The translations under genes were made by a program, and so were the position numbers. From positions 305,338 through 369,337 of the forward strand of contig NZ_LT574838.1 in the NCBI RefSeq assembly GCF_900086725.1: a DNA stretch of 64,000 nucleotides. Direction: 5' to 3'. The notes beneath the pieces are model-generated. The model was given only the letters and a program-made list of their open reading frames with translations, did no database searches and was not told the origin of the DNA. Shown piece after piece: positions 34,186 to 43,283 of this stretch; positions within the stretch are counted from its first letter, which is position 1, and every line of letters starts with the position of its first letter. The DNA comes from Bariatricus massiliensis. GTDB lineage: Bacteria > Bacillota > Clostridia > Lachnospirales > Lachnospiraceae.

Positions 34186-35541
34186 TTACACCATAATATC
34201 CGTGATGTCCTGAACCCGCTTCTCTGTTGTGACCACAACCACGCTGTCCCCTACCTTGAGGACATCATTTCCATTGGGAATAATAATGCTTCTTCCCCGG
34301 CCGATACACGCGATCAGGTTATTTGCTTTCGTAGGCAGCTCCTTCAACGGGATATTTGTGTAATCCGTCTCTCCCCTTATAATAAATTCTAACGCCTCCA
34401 CGCGTCCTCCTACCAGTTGATACATGGATTCTACATTCGTACTGCGCAGAGAATTCTGTCTGGCACGCACATAACTCATAATCGCATCTGCCGTCGCCGT
34501 CTTTGCCGAAACAATGCCATCTATTCCCAGCTCTTCCACAAGCTGTGCCCGCCCGTCTTCGTTGACCTTGGCCACAATCTTGTCTACCCCTTTGGTACGC
34601 GCGAAAAGTGCCAGAATGATGTTCTCTTCATCCACACCCGTAAGGCTGATAAGCGCATCTGCCTCCTCAATTCCTTCTTCCATCAGCAGATCATGATCCG
34701 CCGCGTTTCCATGAATAACAGTTGCCTTCGGGAGCATATCACATAGCTCTTCACACTTCTTCTGTTCTTTTTCTATGATTTTGACCTGCATTCCAAGATT
34801 CAGCAGCTGTTTTGCCAGATAATAGCCTACACGCCCGCCGCCGCAGATCAACACATTCTTCACTTTTCTCTGTTTCCCAATGAATCGGAAAAATTCTTCT
34901 ATGTACTTGTGTGACGCGACAATATGCAGTCTGTCGCCATCGTGGATTACAAACTCTCCGTCCGGTATTATGACTTCATTTCCTCTCTTGACCGCACAGA
35001 CAAGCACTTTTATCTGGAACCTCTGGTTGATTTCCGCCAATGAAACACCGTCCAGATGGCTTCGCTCTTTTACAATAAATTCTATAAGTTCAACTTTCCC
35101 CTTCATAAACGTCTCTACCTTTGCGGTATCCGGGAAGAGAATGATACGGGAGATTTCCATAGCCACTGCAAGTTCAGGATTGACCGCCATGCTCAGCCTT
35201 AAATCTTCCTTCAAAATATCTATCTGCTGGTAATAAATAGGATTCCGGACACGAGCAATCGTATGCTTCGCCCCAAGGCGCTTTGCCAGAAGGCAGCTCA
35301 ACATATTTAGCTCGTCCGTGGATGCGCACGCGACTACCAGATCAGCTGTCGGAACGCCCGCCTCCTTCTGTATCCTTGCATCCGCACCATCTCCGGTGAT
35401 ACACAGAATATCCAGTTTGTTCAGCGCTTCTTTCAGCTTTCCCTCATTCTGATCGATCAATACCACATCATAGTCTTCCTCTGACAGCTGTTTCGTCAAT
35501 TTGTGTCCAACCTTGCCGTCCCCAATAATCACGATTTTCAT
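34186..35541 (-). CDS. trkA: TrkA potassium uptake regulatory subunit
   Basis: 451 residues with two RCK repeats. Each Rossmann half has a nucleotide motif (IIGDGKVGHKL at residue 4 and ICGGGRVGYYL in the second half), and each is followed by a TrkA_C domain (IPDGEFVIHDGDRLHI and IPNGNDVLKVGDSVVVV). It binds NAD(H) or ATP and controls TrkH. Sixteen bases separate it from trkH. Confidence 0.95.
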   Translation of the reverse strand: MKIVIIGDGKVGHKLTKQLSEEDYDVVLIDQNEGKLKEALNKLDILCITGDGADARIQKEAGVPTADLVVACASTDELNMLSCLLAKRLGAKHTIARVRNPIYYQQIDILKEDLRLSMAVNPELAVAMEISRIILFPDTAKVETFMKGKVELIEFIVKERSHLDGVSLAEINQRFQIKVLVCAVKRGNEVIIPDGEFVIHDGDRLHIVASHKYIEEFFRFIGKQRKVKNVLICGGGRVGYYLAKQLLNLGMQVKIIEKEQKKCEELCDMLPKATVIHGNAADHDLLMEEGIEEADALISLTGVDEENIILALFARTKGVDKIVAKVNEDGRAQLVEELGIDGIVSAKTATADAIMSYVRARQNSLRSTNVESMYQLVGGRVEALEFIIRGETDYTNIPLKELPTKANNLIACIGRGRSIIIPNGNDVLKVGDSVVVVTTEKRVQDITDIMV

Positions 35542-35648
35542 CTCTGGTCTTCCTCAACTTTTCCCTCTTCATATAATTACATACACTAACTGATAAGATT
35601 AGATATGTTTTCTACCGTAGCATACCACTTTTAACTGGAGAGTTCAAT

Positions 35649-35680
35649 AGATAAAGCCGGGATTTCTCCCGGCTTTATCT
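35649..35680 (-). terminator. Terminator of the EF-G-like gene
   Basis: Perfect 14-bp stem (arms 35649-35662 and 35667-35680, four-base loop) ending in a run rich in A/T on the minus strand. Confidence 0.85.
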
Positions 35681-35713
35681 GTTATTTGAATCAGATATGT
35701 GAAAACTGATTTA

Positions 35714-37789
35714 TTACTCGTCAGCAGCACGTTTTGCTATCTCTTTTTCCTGAATATCTGCCGGAGCCTGCTCATAGCGCGCAAACTCATAAGAATAAGT
35801 TCCCCTTCCTCCTGTCATGGAGCGAAGCGTTGTACAATATCCAAATAATCCCGTCATCGGAACATCCGCCTCAATCACTTGATATCCTCCGGCGATTGGG
35901 TTCATACCAAGCACACGGCCGCGGCGCTTATTCAAGTCTCCCATAACGTCGCCGGTATAATCATCCGGCACCGTAACCTTAACAGAGGCAATCGGCTCCA
36001 ATAGTACCGGCCCGGCCTCCATGAAACCTTTTTTGAACGCCTGCACAGTCGCTGTCTTGAATGCCATCTCGGAAGAATCCACCGGATGATAGGAGCCGTC
36101 GTACAATGTAGCCTTAACTCCGACTACCGGATAACCGGCCAGCGGCCCTTTGGTAACAGAATCCTGAAGTCCCTTTTCCACTGCCGGGAAATAATTCTTC
36201 GGCACCGCTCCGCCTACGACAACCTCTTCAAATACATATGGCGCCTCCAAATCTCCTGAAGGTTCAAATCTCATCTTGACATGTCCGTACTGTCCATGTC
36301 CTCCTGATTGTTTCTTGTATTTGGTATCTACATCGGAATTCTTACGGATAGTTTCACGGAAGGCAACTCTTGGTGTCTCCAATGTGATGGCTACTTTATA
36401 TCTCTCCGCCAATTTGCTCGCCACAACTTCCAGATGCTGGTCTCCCATACCGTAGATCAGGCTCTGGCGGTTCTCACTGTCATTCACTGCCTTCAGAGTC
36501 ACATCTTCCGCCATCATCTTCGCGAGAGCCTGCGATACCTTATCCTCGTCGCCCTTGTTGTTCACGATATATTTCATATATGTATATGGTTTGGAGTATT
36601 CGGTCCTTCCATATGTAATCGGTGTGCCTTTTGTCGAAAGTGTGTCTCCCGTCTTTGTGTTGGATAATTTAGCAATGGCGCCGATATCGCCCGCAAAAAG
36701 CTCGCTCACTTCTATCGGCTTATTGCCGAACATCGTATAAATCTTACCAAGCTTCGCTTCTGAATCGGATTCCGCATTGTAAAGTACGTCTTCTCCCTTA
36801 AGAACACCTGAGCATACCTTTACAAACGAATACTTACCAATGAACGGGTCAACCATGGTCTTATAGACATAAGCGCTCTTCTGTTTTGCGAAATCATAGT
36901 CAGCCTGAAAGATCTCGTTGGTCTTCCGGTTGATTCCTGCACAACTGCGGCTGTCAGGACTCGGGAAAAATCGAACGATGTCTGACAAGAGGTTGGCAAC
37001 GCCCTGTGCCTGAATATTAGACCCCATAGCTACCGGAACGATGTCTCCGTCCATAACTTCAGTTCTCATGGCGGAGCGAATCTCTTCTACAGAAAATTCA
37101 TCCCCCTCGAAATACCGCTCCATGAAAGCTTCACTCGTCTCTGCCACGGCCTCCAAGAGCTTCTCGCGGTAAATCTGCAGGTTCGGCAGACAGTAATCCG
37201 GAATCTCGCACTCTTCCCGCTGGCCGGTTCCTGTATATCTTCTTGCCGCATTCTTGATGACATTCACGTATCCCACCAGCTTTTCATTCTCACGGATCGG
37301 CTGGAAATGAGGCGCGATCACTTTGCCGTATTTAGCGGTGAGGTCTTCTACGACCTGACGGAAACTTGCATCGTCCACATCCATCTCTGTGACATATACC
37401 ATACGCGGAAGATTATACTTATCGCACAGCTCCCATGCCTTCTCTGTACCTACCTGCACACCGGCCTTCCCCGATACAACGATGACCGCCGCATCCGCTA
37501 CGCTGACTGCCTCTTCCACTTCGCCGACAAAATCAAAATATCCCGGTGTATCCAGAATATTAATCTTCGCTTTTTCCCATTCAATTGGAATCAACCCGGT
37601 ACTGATTGAAAACTTTCTTTTCTGCTCCTCTTTATCAAAATCACTGATCGTATTGCCGTCATCAATCTTACCCATACGATTCGTTGCTCCTGACACGTAA
37701 GCCATTGCCTCAACCAAGCTTGTCTTTCCGCTTCCTCCATGTCCTAAAAGGACAACGTTTCTAATTTCATCCGTTCTGTAAACCTTCAT
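35714..37789 (-). CDS. EF-G-like GTPase (FusA paralogue)
   Basis: 691 residues with all EF-G domains. G1 GHGGSGKT (16-23) and G3 DTPGYFDF are intact, but the guanine motif is TEMD instead of NKMD. The C-terminal domain IV (GHGQYGHVKMRFEP, HPVDSSEMAFKTA) and domain V (DLNKRRGRVLGM) are present. The altered G4 and divergent switch I (FSISTGLIPIEW instead of the usual ITI.SA) mark a paralogue rather than the housekeeping EF-G; such factors may act in ribosome recycling or back-translocation. GGAGG precedes the ATG. Confidence 0.88.
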   Translation of the reverse strand: MKVYRTDEIRNVVLLGHGGSGKTSLVEAMAYVSGATNRMGKIDDGNTISDFDKEEQKRKFSISTGLIPIEWEKAKINILDTPGYFDFVGEVEEAVSVADAAVIVVSGKAGVQVGTEKAWELCDKYNLPRMVYVTEMDVDDASFRQVVEDLTAKYGKVIAPHFQPIRENEKLVGYVNVIKNAARRYTGTGQREECEIPDYCLPNLQIYREKLLEAVAETSEAFMERYFEGDEFSVEEIRSAMRTEVMDGDIVPVAMGSNIQAQGVANLLSDIVRFFPSPDSRSCAGINRKTNEIFQADYDFAKQKSAYVYKTMVDPFIGKYSFVKVCSGVLKGEDVLYNAESDSEAKLGKIYTMFGNKPIEVSELFAGDIGAIAKLSNTKTGDTLSTKGTPITYGRTEYSKPYTYMKYIVNNKGDEDKVSQALAKMMAEDVTLKAVNDSENRQSLIYGMGDQHLEVVASKLAERYKVAITLETPRVAFRETIRKNSDVDTKYKKQSGGHGQYGHVKMRFEPSGDLEAPYVFEEVVVGGAVPKNYFPAVEKGLQDSVTKGPLAGYPVVGVKATLYDGSYHPVDSSEMAFKTATVQAFKKGFMEAGPVLLEPIASVKVTVPDDYTGDVMGDLNKRRGRVLGMNPIAGGYQVIEADVPMTGLFGYCTTLRSMTGGRGTYSYEFARYEQAPADIQEKEIAKRAADE

Positions 37790-37826
37790 GCTGCTGCCTC
37801 CTTGTTCGTAAGTTTCTCATGTGTAT

Positions 37827-37855
37827 ATTGTACTAAATATTCCCTATACTTACAA
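37827..37855 (-). promoter_or_regulatory. Promoter of the EF-G-like gene
   Basis: TTGTAA (37850-37855), 17 bases, TACAAT (37827-37832). Confidence 0.75.
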
Positions 37856-37912
37856 CTATTTTATTGATATTTAACAAAGATATTCACTTTCTCACTTTAA
37901 AGCGATGTATCA

Positions 37913-37941
37913 TTGACAGAAACTGTATTTTCCTATAAAAT
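37913..37941 (+). promoter_or_regulatory. Promoter of tyrA-aroA
   Basis: TTGACA (37913-37918), 17 bases, TAAAAT (37936-37941). The predicted transcript start, near 37948, is at the base of the large hairpin. Confidence 0.78.
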
Positions 37942-37948
37942 GATGTCA

Positions 37949-38003
37949 GGGTCCTAAGGTTATCCAATGCATGCTTGCATGCGGTTGGATAACCTTGGGA
38001 CCC
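37949..38003 (+). promoter_or_regulatory. Large 5'-terminal hairpin of the tyrA leader
   Basis: 19-bp stem (arms 37949-37967 and 37985-38003, one G-U pair) topped by a second 6-bp stem GCATGC-TT-GCATGC (37969-37982). No T-run follows, so it is not a simple terminator. It lies at the predicted 5' end of the tyrA-aroA mRNA. Confidence 0.8.
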
Positions 38004-38047
38004 AATATCATAAAATAAAATATGAAAACACGAAAGGACATGAAATC

Positions 38048-39145
38048 ATGAAACAGACAAAAATCGGATTTATCGGACTAGGACTTATCGGAGGCTCTAT
38101 CGCAAAGGCAATCCGCCGGTATTATCCTGATTATGAGATTGTTGCTTTCGATAAGAATAAAGAGACACTTGCACTTGCCACCCAAGAGTCTATCATCAAT
38201 GTGGCCTGCACTTCCATCGATGACAATTTCAAACAGTGCCGTTTTATTTTTCTCTGCGCCCCTGTGGCTTTCAACACGGCATACCTAAAGCAGATGAAAC
38301 CCTATCTGCACGATGATTTGATTCTCACCGATGTAGGAAGTGTCAAGACCCCCATACATGAAGAAATCATCCGGCTGGGACTGGAAAAATATTTTATAGG
38401 CGGCCATCCGATGGCCGGCTCAGAGAAGACCGGATTCGCGAACTCTAAGCCGCTCTTGATTGAAAATGCCTATTATATCCTGACCCCCTCCGCTTTGATT
38501 CCCAAGGAAAAAATAGATGCCTACTCCGATTTTGCGGCGTCTTTAAAGGCAATCCCCGTTATTCTGGACTATAAGAAGCACGACTATGTGACCGGTACTA
38601 TCAGTCATCTGCCCCACATTATCGCCGCCACTCTTGTGAACTTTGTGCGGGATGCCGATACAAAAGAGGAGCTGATGAAGAATCTCGCGGCAGGCGGCTT
38701 CAAGGACATCACAAGAATCGCCTCCTCCTCCCCCACCATGTGGCAGCACATCTGCGTGCAGAACAAAGCAAATATCTCACGCATTCTTCGGGATTACATC
38801 CAGATGCTGACCGATGCCGGCAATTTGTTGGAACAGGAAGACGCACAGGGGCTTTACGATATGTTCGACCATTCCCGCAGCTACCGGAATTCTATGCCCG
38901 ACGGCTCTGCCGGCCCAATCAAAAAGGCATTCGCCATCTATTGTGATATTCCTGACGAGGCCGGTGTCATTGCCACTATCGCCACCATTCTGGCCTCCAA
39001 CGCTATCAGTATGAAAAATATTGGTATCGTACACAACCGGGAATTTGAAGAAGGTGTGCTCCGCATCGAATTCTACGACGGGGATTCCTGTGACAAAGCG
39101 TCTGAACTGCTTCAGCGCCACCGTTACATTGTATATGAACGTTAA
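38048..39145 (+). CDS. tyrA: Prephenate dehydrogenase with ACT domain
   Basis: 365 residues. NAD-binding motif IGFIGLGLIGGSIAKAI, the prephenate-binding block FIGGHPMAGSEKTGF with the catalytic-region His, SHLPHIIAATLV, and a C-terminal ACT domain (AIYCDIPDEAGVIATIATILASN). It converts prephenate to 4-hydroxyphenylpyruvate in tyrosine synthesis; the ACT domain suggests feedback by tyrosine. A longer in-frame start at 37967 lies inside the hairpin and is rejected; AAAGGA precedes 38048. aroA follows 29 bases later. Confidence 0.95.
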   Translation: MKQTKIGFIGLGLIGGSIAKAIRRYYPDYEIVAFDKNKETLALATQESIINVACTSIDDNFKQCRFIFLCAPVAFNTAYLKQMKPYLHDDLILTDVGSVKTPIHEEIIRLGLEKYFIGGHPMAGSEKTGFANSKPLLIENAYYILTPSALIPKEKIDAYSDFAASLKAIPVILDYKKHDYVTGTISHLPHIIAATLVNFVRDADTKEELMKNLAAGGFKDITRIASSSPTMWQHICVQNKANISRILRDYIQMLTDAGNLLEQEDAQGLYDMFDHSRSYRNSMPDGSAGPIKKAFAIYCDIPDEAGVIATIATILASNAISMKNIGIVHNREFEEGVLRIEFYDGDSCDKASELLQRHRYIVYER

Positions 39146-39174
39146 TTACTACAGAAATGAGAGGTTAGCAATCT

Positions 39175-40482
39175 ATGGAAATCAAAACATCTACAGGACT
39201 TTGCGGGGAAGTAGACATCCCCGGCGACAAATCCATCTCACACCGTTCCGTCATGTTCGGCGCGCTGGCAAAGGGGACTACGGAAATTACACATTTTCTG
39301 CAAGGTGCAGACTGTCTGTCCACCATCAGCTGTTTCCGTGAGATGGGCATTGAGATAGAAAACACGGCCGATAAAATACTGGTTCATGGCAAGGGGCTTC
39401 ACGGTCTGTCCGCTCCCCGCCGAACACTGAATGTGGGCAACAGCGGAACTACCACCAGATTAATTTCCGGCATCTTGGCCGGGCAGGGCTTCGAATCCCT
39501 TCTCTCCGGTGATGACTCCTTGAATTCCAGACCGATGAATCGCATCATCCGTCCTTTAAAAGAAATGGGAGCTGAGATAGAAAGTATTGACGGCAGCGGC
39601 TGTGCTCCGCTGCGTATCCGCCCCGGGGTCCTGCACAGCATCGATTATACGTCCACAGTCGCCTCGGCTCAGGTGAAATCGGCTATTTTACTGGCAGGCC
39701 TCTATGCCTCCGGGACTACCAGTGTGACGGAACCCGTACTATCCCGGAATCACACGGAACTGATGCTGAATAGTTTTGGCGCGGATGTAGCGGCCGTCAT
39801 CCACAAAGACGGCAGTGCCACTGCTTCCGTCCGCCCCTGCGAAGAGTTATTTGCCCAGAAAATCAAAGTTCCCGGGGATATTTCATCCGCCGCGTATTTT
39901 ATCGCTGCCGGACTGATCGTCCCTCATTCCGAACTTCTAATCAAAAATGTAGGCATCAACCCCACCCGGGCCGGTCTCCTCGATGTGGTGAAAGCCATGG
40001 GCGCCGATATCACTTATCTGAATGTCAACAGCGACAGCGGGGAACCCACGGCTGATCTGCTCGTAAGAAGCAGCTCCCTCAAGGCTGTCACCGTCGAGGG
40101 CGCTGCGATTCCCACACTGATCGACGAGATTCCCATGATTGCCGTATTAGCCGCATTCGCCGACGGGACAACCGTCATCCGGGACGCCGCAGAGCTGAAA
40201 GTCAAGGAGACAGACCGTATCAAGACTACCACAGAAGCCCTCCTCAACATGGGAGCGGACGTGACTCCTACGGAGGACGGTATGATTATCCGGGGCGGCA
40301 ATCCTATACACGGCGGCCAGATCGACAGCTTTCTTGACCACCGGATTGCCATGGCATTTGCCGTCGCGGGGCTGGCCGCCGACGGACTGACCACCATCAA
40401 AGACAGCCAATGCGTCGATGTATCCTACCCCGGATTCTTCGAGACATTGCAGCGATTGCAAGGGAAAGCCAATGAAAATTAA
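39175..40482 (+). CDS. aroA: 3-phosphoshikimate 1-carboxyvinyltransferase (EPSP synthase)
   Basis: 435 residues. Signatures: PGDKSISHRSVMFGALAKG at the N-terminus, LNVGNSGTTTRLISGIL, SRPMNRI, and the C-terminal DHRIAMAFAVAGLAADG. It joins shikimate-3-phosphate and PEP in the shikimate pathway. The GNSGT loop with Gly-Asn-Ser-Gly-Thr resembles class II (glyphosate-tolerant type) enzymes of Firmicutes. GAGAGG precedes the ATG; its end overlaps the MerR gene by 11 bases. Confidence 0.96.
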   Translation: MEIKTSTGLCGEVDIPGDKSISHRSVMFGALAKGTTEITHFLQGADCLSTISCFREMGIEIENTADKILVHGKGLHGLSAPRRTLNVGNSGTTTRLISGILAGQGFESLLSGDDSLNSRPMNRIIRPLKEMGAEIESIDGSGCAPLRIRPGVLHSIDYTSTVASAQVKSAILLAGLYASGTTSVTEPVLSRNHTELMLNSFGADVAAVIHKDGSATASVRPCEELFAQKIKVPGDISSAAYFIAAGLIVPHSELLIKNVGINPTRAGLLDVVKAMGADITYLNVNSDSGEPTADLLVRSSSLKAVTVEGAAIPTLIDEIPMIAVLAAFADGTTVIRDAAELKVKETDRIKTTTEALLNMGADVTPTEDGMIIRGGNPIHGGQIDSFLDHRIAMAFAVAGLAADGLTTIKDSQCVDVSYPGFFETLQRLQGKANEN

Positions 40483-41077
40483 AGAAGTGGAAAAACGAAC
40501 TGGCATTACAAGCCACAATATCCGTTTTTATGAAAAAGAGGGACTACTAAATCCGTCCCGCAATCTTTCGAACGGATATAGAGAATATACAGAAGCAGAC
40601 ATTCAGCGGATAAACTATATCAAATTATTAAGAATGTTGGACATTTCCATAAAGGATATTAAAGTGTGTCTGGAGAAGGATGAAAAGCTCTCCGATATTT
40701 TGACAAAACATCTGGAAGACTTAAAGAAAGAAGAAACTAGAATTCAGCAAAATTTAATCTTATGTCAGGAATTCGTGGATAAGGGAATTGATGATTTGCC
40801 CGATGACATGATCGAGCAAATAATCTGTGACAAGGAAGCTTATATAAATAGTTTGGAAGAAATTAAAAAGCAAGATAAAATCCAGCGTATCTTTTTTGTA
40901 TCCAAGCAGCTTTCCTGCATTATTGGCTTTACGCTCGTGCTCATCTTAAGTGTGCAGTTCTATATTACGATATGTCTCACATACATGAATCGGGCCTTAC
41001 AGATTTTTATATTATTGCTCGCGGTATTTTTGCTTGGATGCATCGCCAAAATGATATATATGAATGAGACGGGTTGA
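40472..41077 (+). CDS. Membrane-tethered MerR-family regulator
   Basis: 201 residues. N-terminal MerR helix-turn-helix and wing (EVEKRTGITSHNIRFYEKEGLLNPSRNLSNGYREY, residues ~3-40), a coiled-coil-like dimer helix (KDIKVCLEKDEKLSDILTKHLEDLKKEETRI), then two hydrophobic helices at about 144-165 and 172-195. Being fixed in the membrane, it could sense an envelope signal. It starts within the end of aroA, downstream of AAGGGAAAG. The nearby ABC transporter promoter has a MerR-type 19-bp spacer and is the likely target. Confidence 0.85.
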   Translation: MKIKEVEKRTGITSHNIRFYEKEGLLNPSRNLSNGYREYTEADIQRINYIKLLRMLDISIKDIKVCLEKDEKLSDILTKHLEDLKKEETRIQQNLILCQEFVDKGIDDLPDDMIEQIICDKEAYINSLEEIKKQDKIQRIFFVSKQLSCIIGFTLVLILSVQFYITICLTYMNRALQIFILLLAVFLLGCIAKMIYMNETG

Positions 41078-41096
41078 TATCAGACCCGTCTTTTTT
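41067..41096 (+). terminator. Terminator after the MerR gene
   Basis: AGACGGGT (41067-41074) pairs with ACCCGTCT (41084-41091), then a T6 run. Confidence 0.9.
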
Positions 41097-41115
41097 AATT
41101 TCCTCTATGTTTTTC

Positions 41116-41146
41116 TTGACCTTAACCTTTGTCTAAGGTGTATGTT
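41116..41146 (+). promoter_or_regulatory. MerR-controlled promoter of the ABC transporter
   Basis: TTGACC (41116-41121) and TATGTT (41141-41146) are separated by 19 bases, the over-long spacer used by MerR activators. The spacer carries a dyad: ACCTTA (41119-41124) and TAAGGT (41134-41139). Confidence 0.85.
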
Positions 41147-41188
41147 GAAGCCAAAGAAAGCTATAGATACAAACAGGAGGAAGCCATT

Positions 41189-41899
41189 ATGTATTTAGAA
41201 TTAAAAAATGTGAGCTTTTCATATGGGGATGCACCTGTCCTGACTAATATTTCTTGTGGTATCTGCCGGGGCGAAATTACAGGGCTTGTGGGAGCCAACG
41301 GCGCCGGAAAGACGACCACCATTTACAACATCGTCAAAAAGGTACAGCCACAGAAAGGTGAGATAACCATAGACGGAGAAAATATTCGTTCTTTGACCGG
41401 AAACAGATTTCCCGTCACCTATGTCCCCGAATCCCCTTTATATTATGAGGAGCTTACCGTTATCGAACATTTACACTTTGTCAAGGCGCTGTACCCAAAA
41501 AGTGAAGCAAGTATTGAAGCATTAGTAGAAAAACTAAATCTGCGGGAGCATTTGCATAAAGTTCCGGGAATGCTGTCCAAAGGGACATTACAAAAACTGA
41601 TGATAGCCATTTCACTGTTGAGGCAATATGAAATATTGATTGCCGATGAGCCTTTTAACGGCCTTGACCCAAAGCAGATCAGTATTTTCAAGGGTATTTT
41701 AAATGAAATCCGCCAACAAAATAAAGCCATTCTAATCTCAACACATTTATTGGACATGGCAGAGAACATATGTGACAAATACATTTTTTTGCACGGCGGG
41801 AAAGTGCTTGCAGCAGGGACAAAAGAGGAATTAATTAAAAAATATGGCCTGTCCGGAAATTCAAGCTTGGAAACTATATATTTGTCTTTGATTCAGTAA
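41189..41899 (+). CDS. ABC transporter ATP-binding protein
   Basis: About 236 residues. Walker A GANGAGKTTT, Q-loop region TYVPESPL, a signature degenerated to LSKGTLQKLM (usual LSGGQ), Walker B LIADEPFNGLD and the switch His in ISTHLLD. It energises an exporter together with the membrane protein encoded 11 bases downstream. AGGAGG precedes the ATG at 41189. Regulation by the adjacent membrane-tethered MerR protein is likely. Confidence 0.92.
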   Translation: MYLELKNVSFSYGDAPVLTNISCGICRGEITGLVGANGAGKTTTIYNIVKKVQPQKGEITIDGENIRSLTGNRFPVTYVPESPLYYEELTVIEHLHFVKALYPKSEASIEALVEKLNLREHLHKVPGMLSKGTLQKLMIAISLLRQYEILIADEPFNGLDPKQISIFKGILNEIRQQNKAILISTHLLDMAENICDKYIFLHGGKVLAAGTKEELIKKYGLSGNSSLETIYLSLIQ

Positions 41900-41910
41900 G
41901 GAGGTATGGT

Positions 41911-43194
41911 ATGTACGTTTATAAAATGCTGTTGCAAAATCGCATTCGGGAATATCGCCGCCTGTTCTGTAACATGTTGTTTCCACTGCTCGCCCTCTTT
42001 GTCGTAATAGGAGTGGCTGCTTATCAGACGGTTGTTCTCTTTCTCCCTGTTCTGAAAGAATTAGAACAAGTCAATCTGAAAGGGTTGTTTTTTCTATATT
42101 TCTTCCTATTACTTTATTCCTTTTACTCCTGCTTTATAAAAATAAAACCTTTTCTCATTTTGAAGCCGGTCACATTATATTTATTTGAGGAGAAGAAAAT
42201 CAAGAAACTGTTAGGGCTTAAAATGCTGGGGAAAATATTTAAGCATATCCTAATATCCCTCTGCCTTTCTGTCAGTGTAACTGGTTTTCATTTTAATAAG
42301 GAATTTTTTGTAATTCAGCTGTTTATATTCTGTTTACTGGAAAATACTGCTTTATTAAGCTGGCAGATTTATCACCGCAAAGGTAAAATCAGGCACGCGG
42401 CAAAAATGATTTGGCTTATCCTCTGGGTGCTTCCTTTCTTATCGTACTTGTCTCACTACGTGGTAATGCTAATGTTCCTATTATGGCTCATTTTGCTGAT
42501 AGATTCCCTCTTTGTACTGAATCTGAACAGGCCCAAATATGAAGCGCAAATGATGTTTATGGAGAAAATATTGGCCGCGCAGAACCATAATAATACTTTT
42601 TTATTAAGTCAATATGCAGAGGAGAAAAAACTATTTTCGCTTTCCCAGCAAAACAGGACCTTGAACCAAAAGTTTATTTCTAAATATCCTTTCATATGGA
42701 AGTCTAAAACTTCAATCTTTCGTTTGGAAAAAAGTAAAATAATAATAGGAATTGTGATATTTGTGGGTACTTTTTTCGTTTATAAAAACCCTGTGTTTTG
42801 GTCTCTCCCGTTTTTGGAGCAGTCCGGGGTGCGATACTCTCTACTCATCTTTGGTATGCTGGCCGTATTTCAACTGACCATTCAAAGCATGCTGCATCAG
42901 CTGGACAGCATTTCAGAAAAAGCGAATGAAGGCCTGTTCTTACCCTTTTCTGATAAAGAGATAATTGCGCAGTTTACCATAATTCCTGTCGCGGTCATGC
43001 TGTTCCTATTGTGCGTCATTGCCATTATTTTGAAATCCAGCTTCATCCAGTTCTGTTTGGGAGCCGGAATCTTGAGTGGTTTAACAATCGTTTTATTTTA
43101 CCTGCAATTAAAACACAAAAATCTATTAACAAAATACTATTTTCTAATAACAATCGCGATACTTGCAGTCTCGCTTTTCATGTCTTATAAGTAG
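41911..43194 (+). CDS. ABC transporter permease-like membrane protein
   Basis: 427 residues with about ten hydrophobic segments and a charged internal region (~190-240). It has no clear conserved motif, but its position 11 bases after the ATPase and an AAGGAGG ribosome site indicate that it is the membrane half of the exporter. Substrate unknown; lantibiotic, peptide or lipid export are common for such MerR-linked systems. Confidence 0.78.
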   Translation: MYVYKMLLQNRIREYRRLFCNMLFPLLALFVVIGVAAYQTVVLFLPVLKELEQVNLKGLFFLYFFLLLYSFYSCFIKIKPFLILKPVTLYLFEEKKIKKLLGLKMLGKIFKHILISLCLSVSVTGFHFNKEFFVIQLFIFCLLENTALLSWQIYHRKGKIRHAAKMIWLILWVLPFLSYLSHYVVMLMFLLWLILLIDSLFVLNLNRPKYEAQMMFMEKILAAQNHNNTFLLSQYAEEKKLFSLSQQNRTLNQKFISKYPFIWKSKTSIFRLEKSKIIIGIVIFVGTFFVYKNPVFWSLPFLEQSGVRYSLLIFGMLAVFQLTIQSMLHQLDSISEKANEGLFLPFSDKEIIAQFTIIPVAVMLFLLCVIAIILKSSFIQFCLGAGILSGLTIVLFYLQLKHKNLLTKYYFLITIAILAVSLFMSYK

Positions 43195-43221
43195 CACATG
43201 TTTAAGTGGGCAATACAAGAG

Positions 43222-43255
43222 AGAGGCAGCTTACGCATCCGCGTAAACTGCCTCT
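43222..43255 (-). terminator. Hairpin between convergent genes
   Basis: 15-bp stem (arms 43222-43236 and 43241-43255) with a G-U pair in the minus-strand RNA; no strong T-run. Confidence 0.6.
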
Positions 43256-43283
43256 GTAAAACTGCTGTACATTTCACTGTCTA

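Noticed and set aside
37967..38047. Upstream in-frame ATG as the tyrA start
   Set aside because: It falls inside the hairpin, lacks a ribosome site, and adds residues before the dinucleotide-binding fold.
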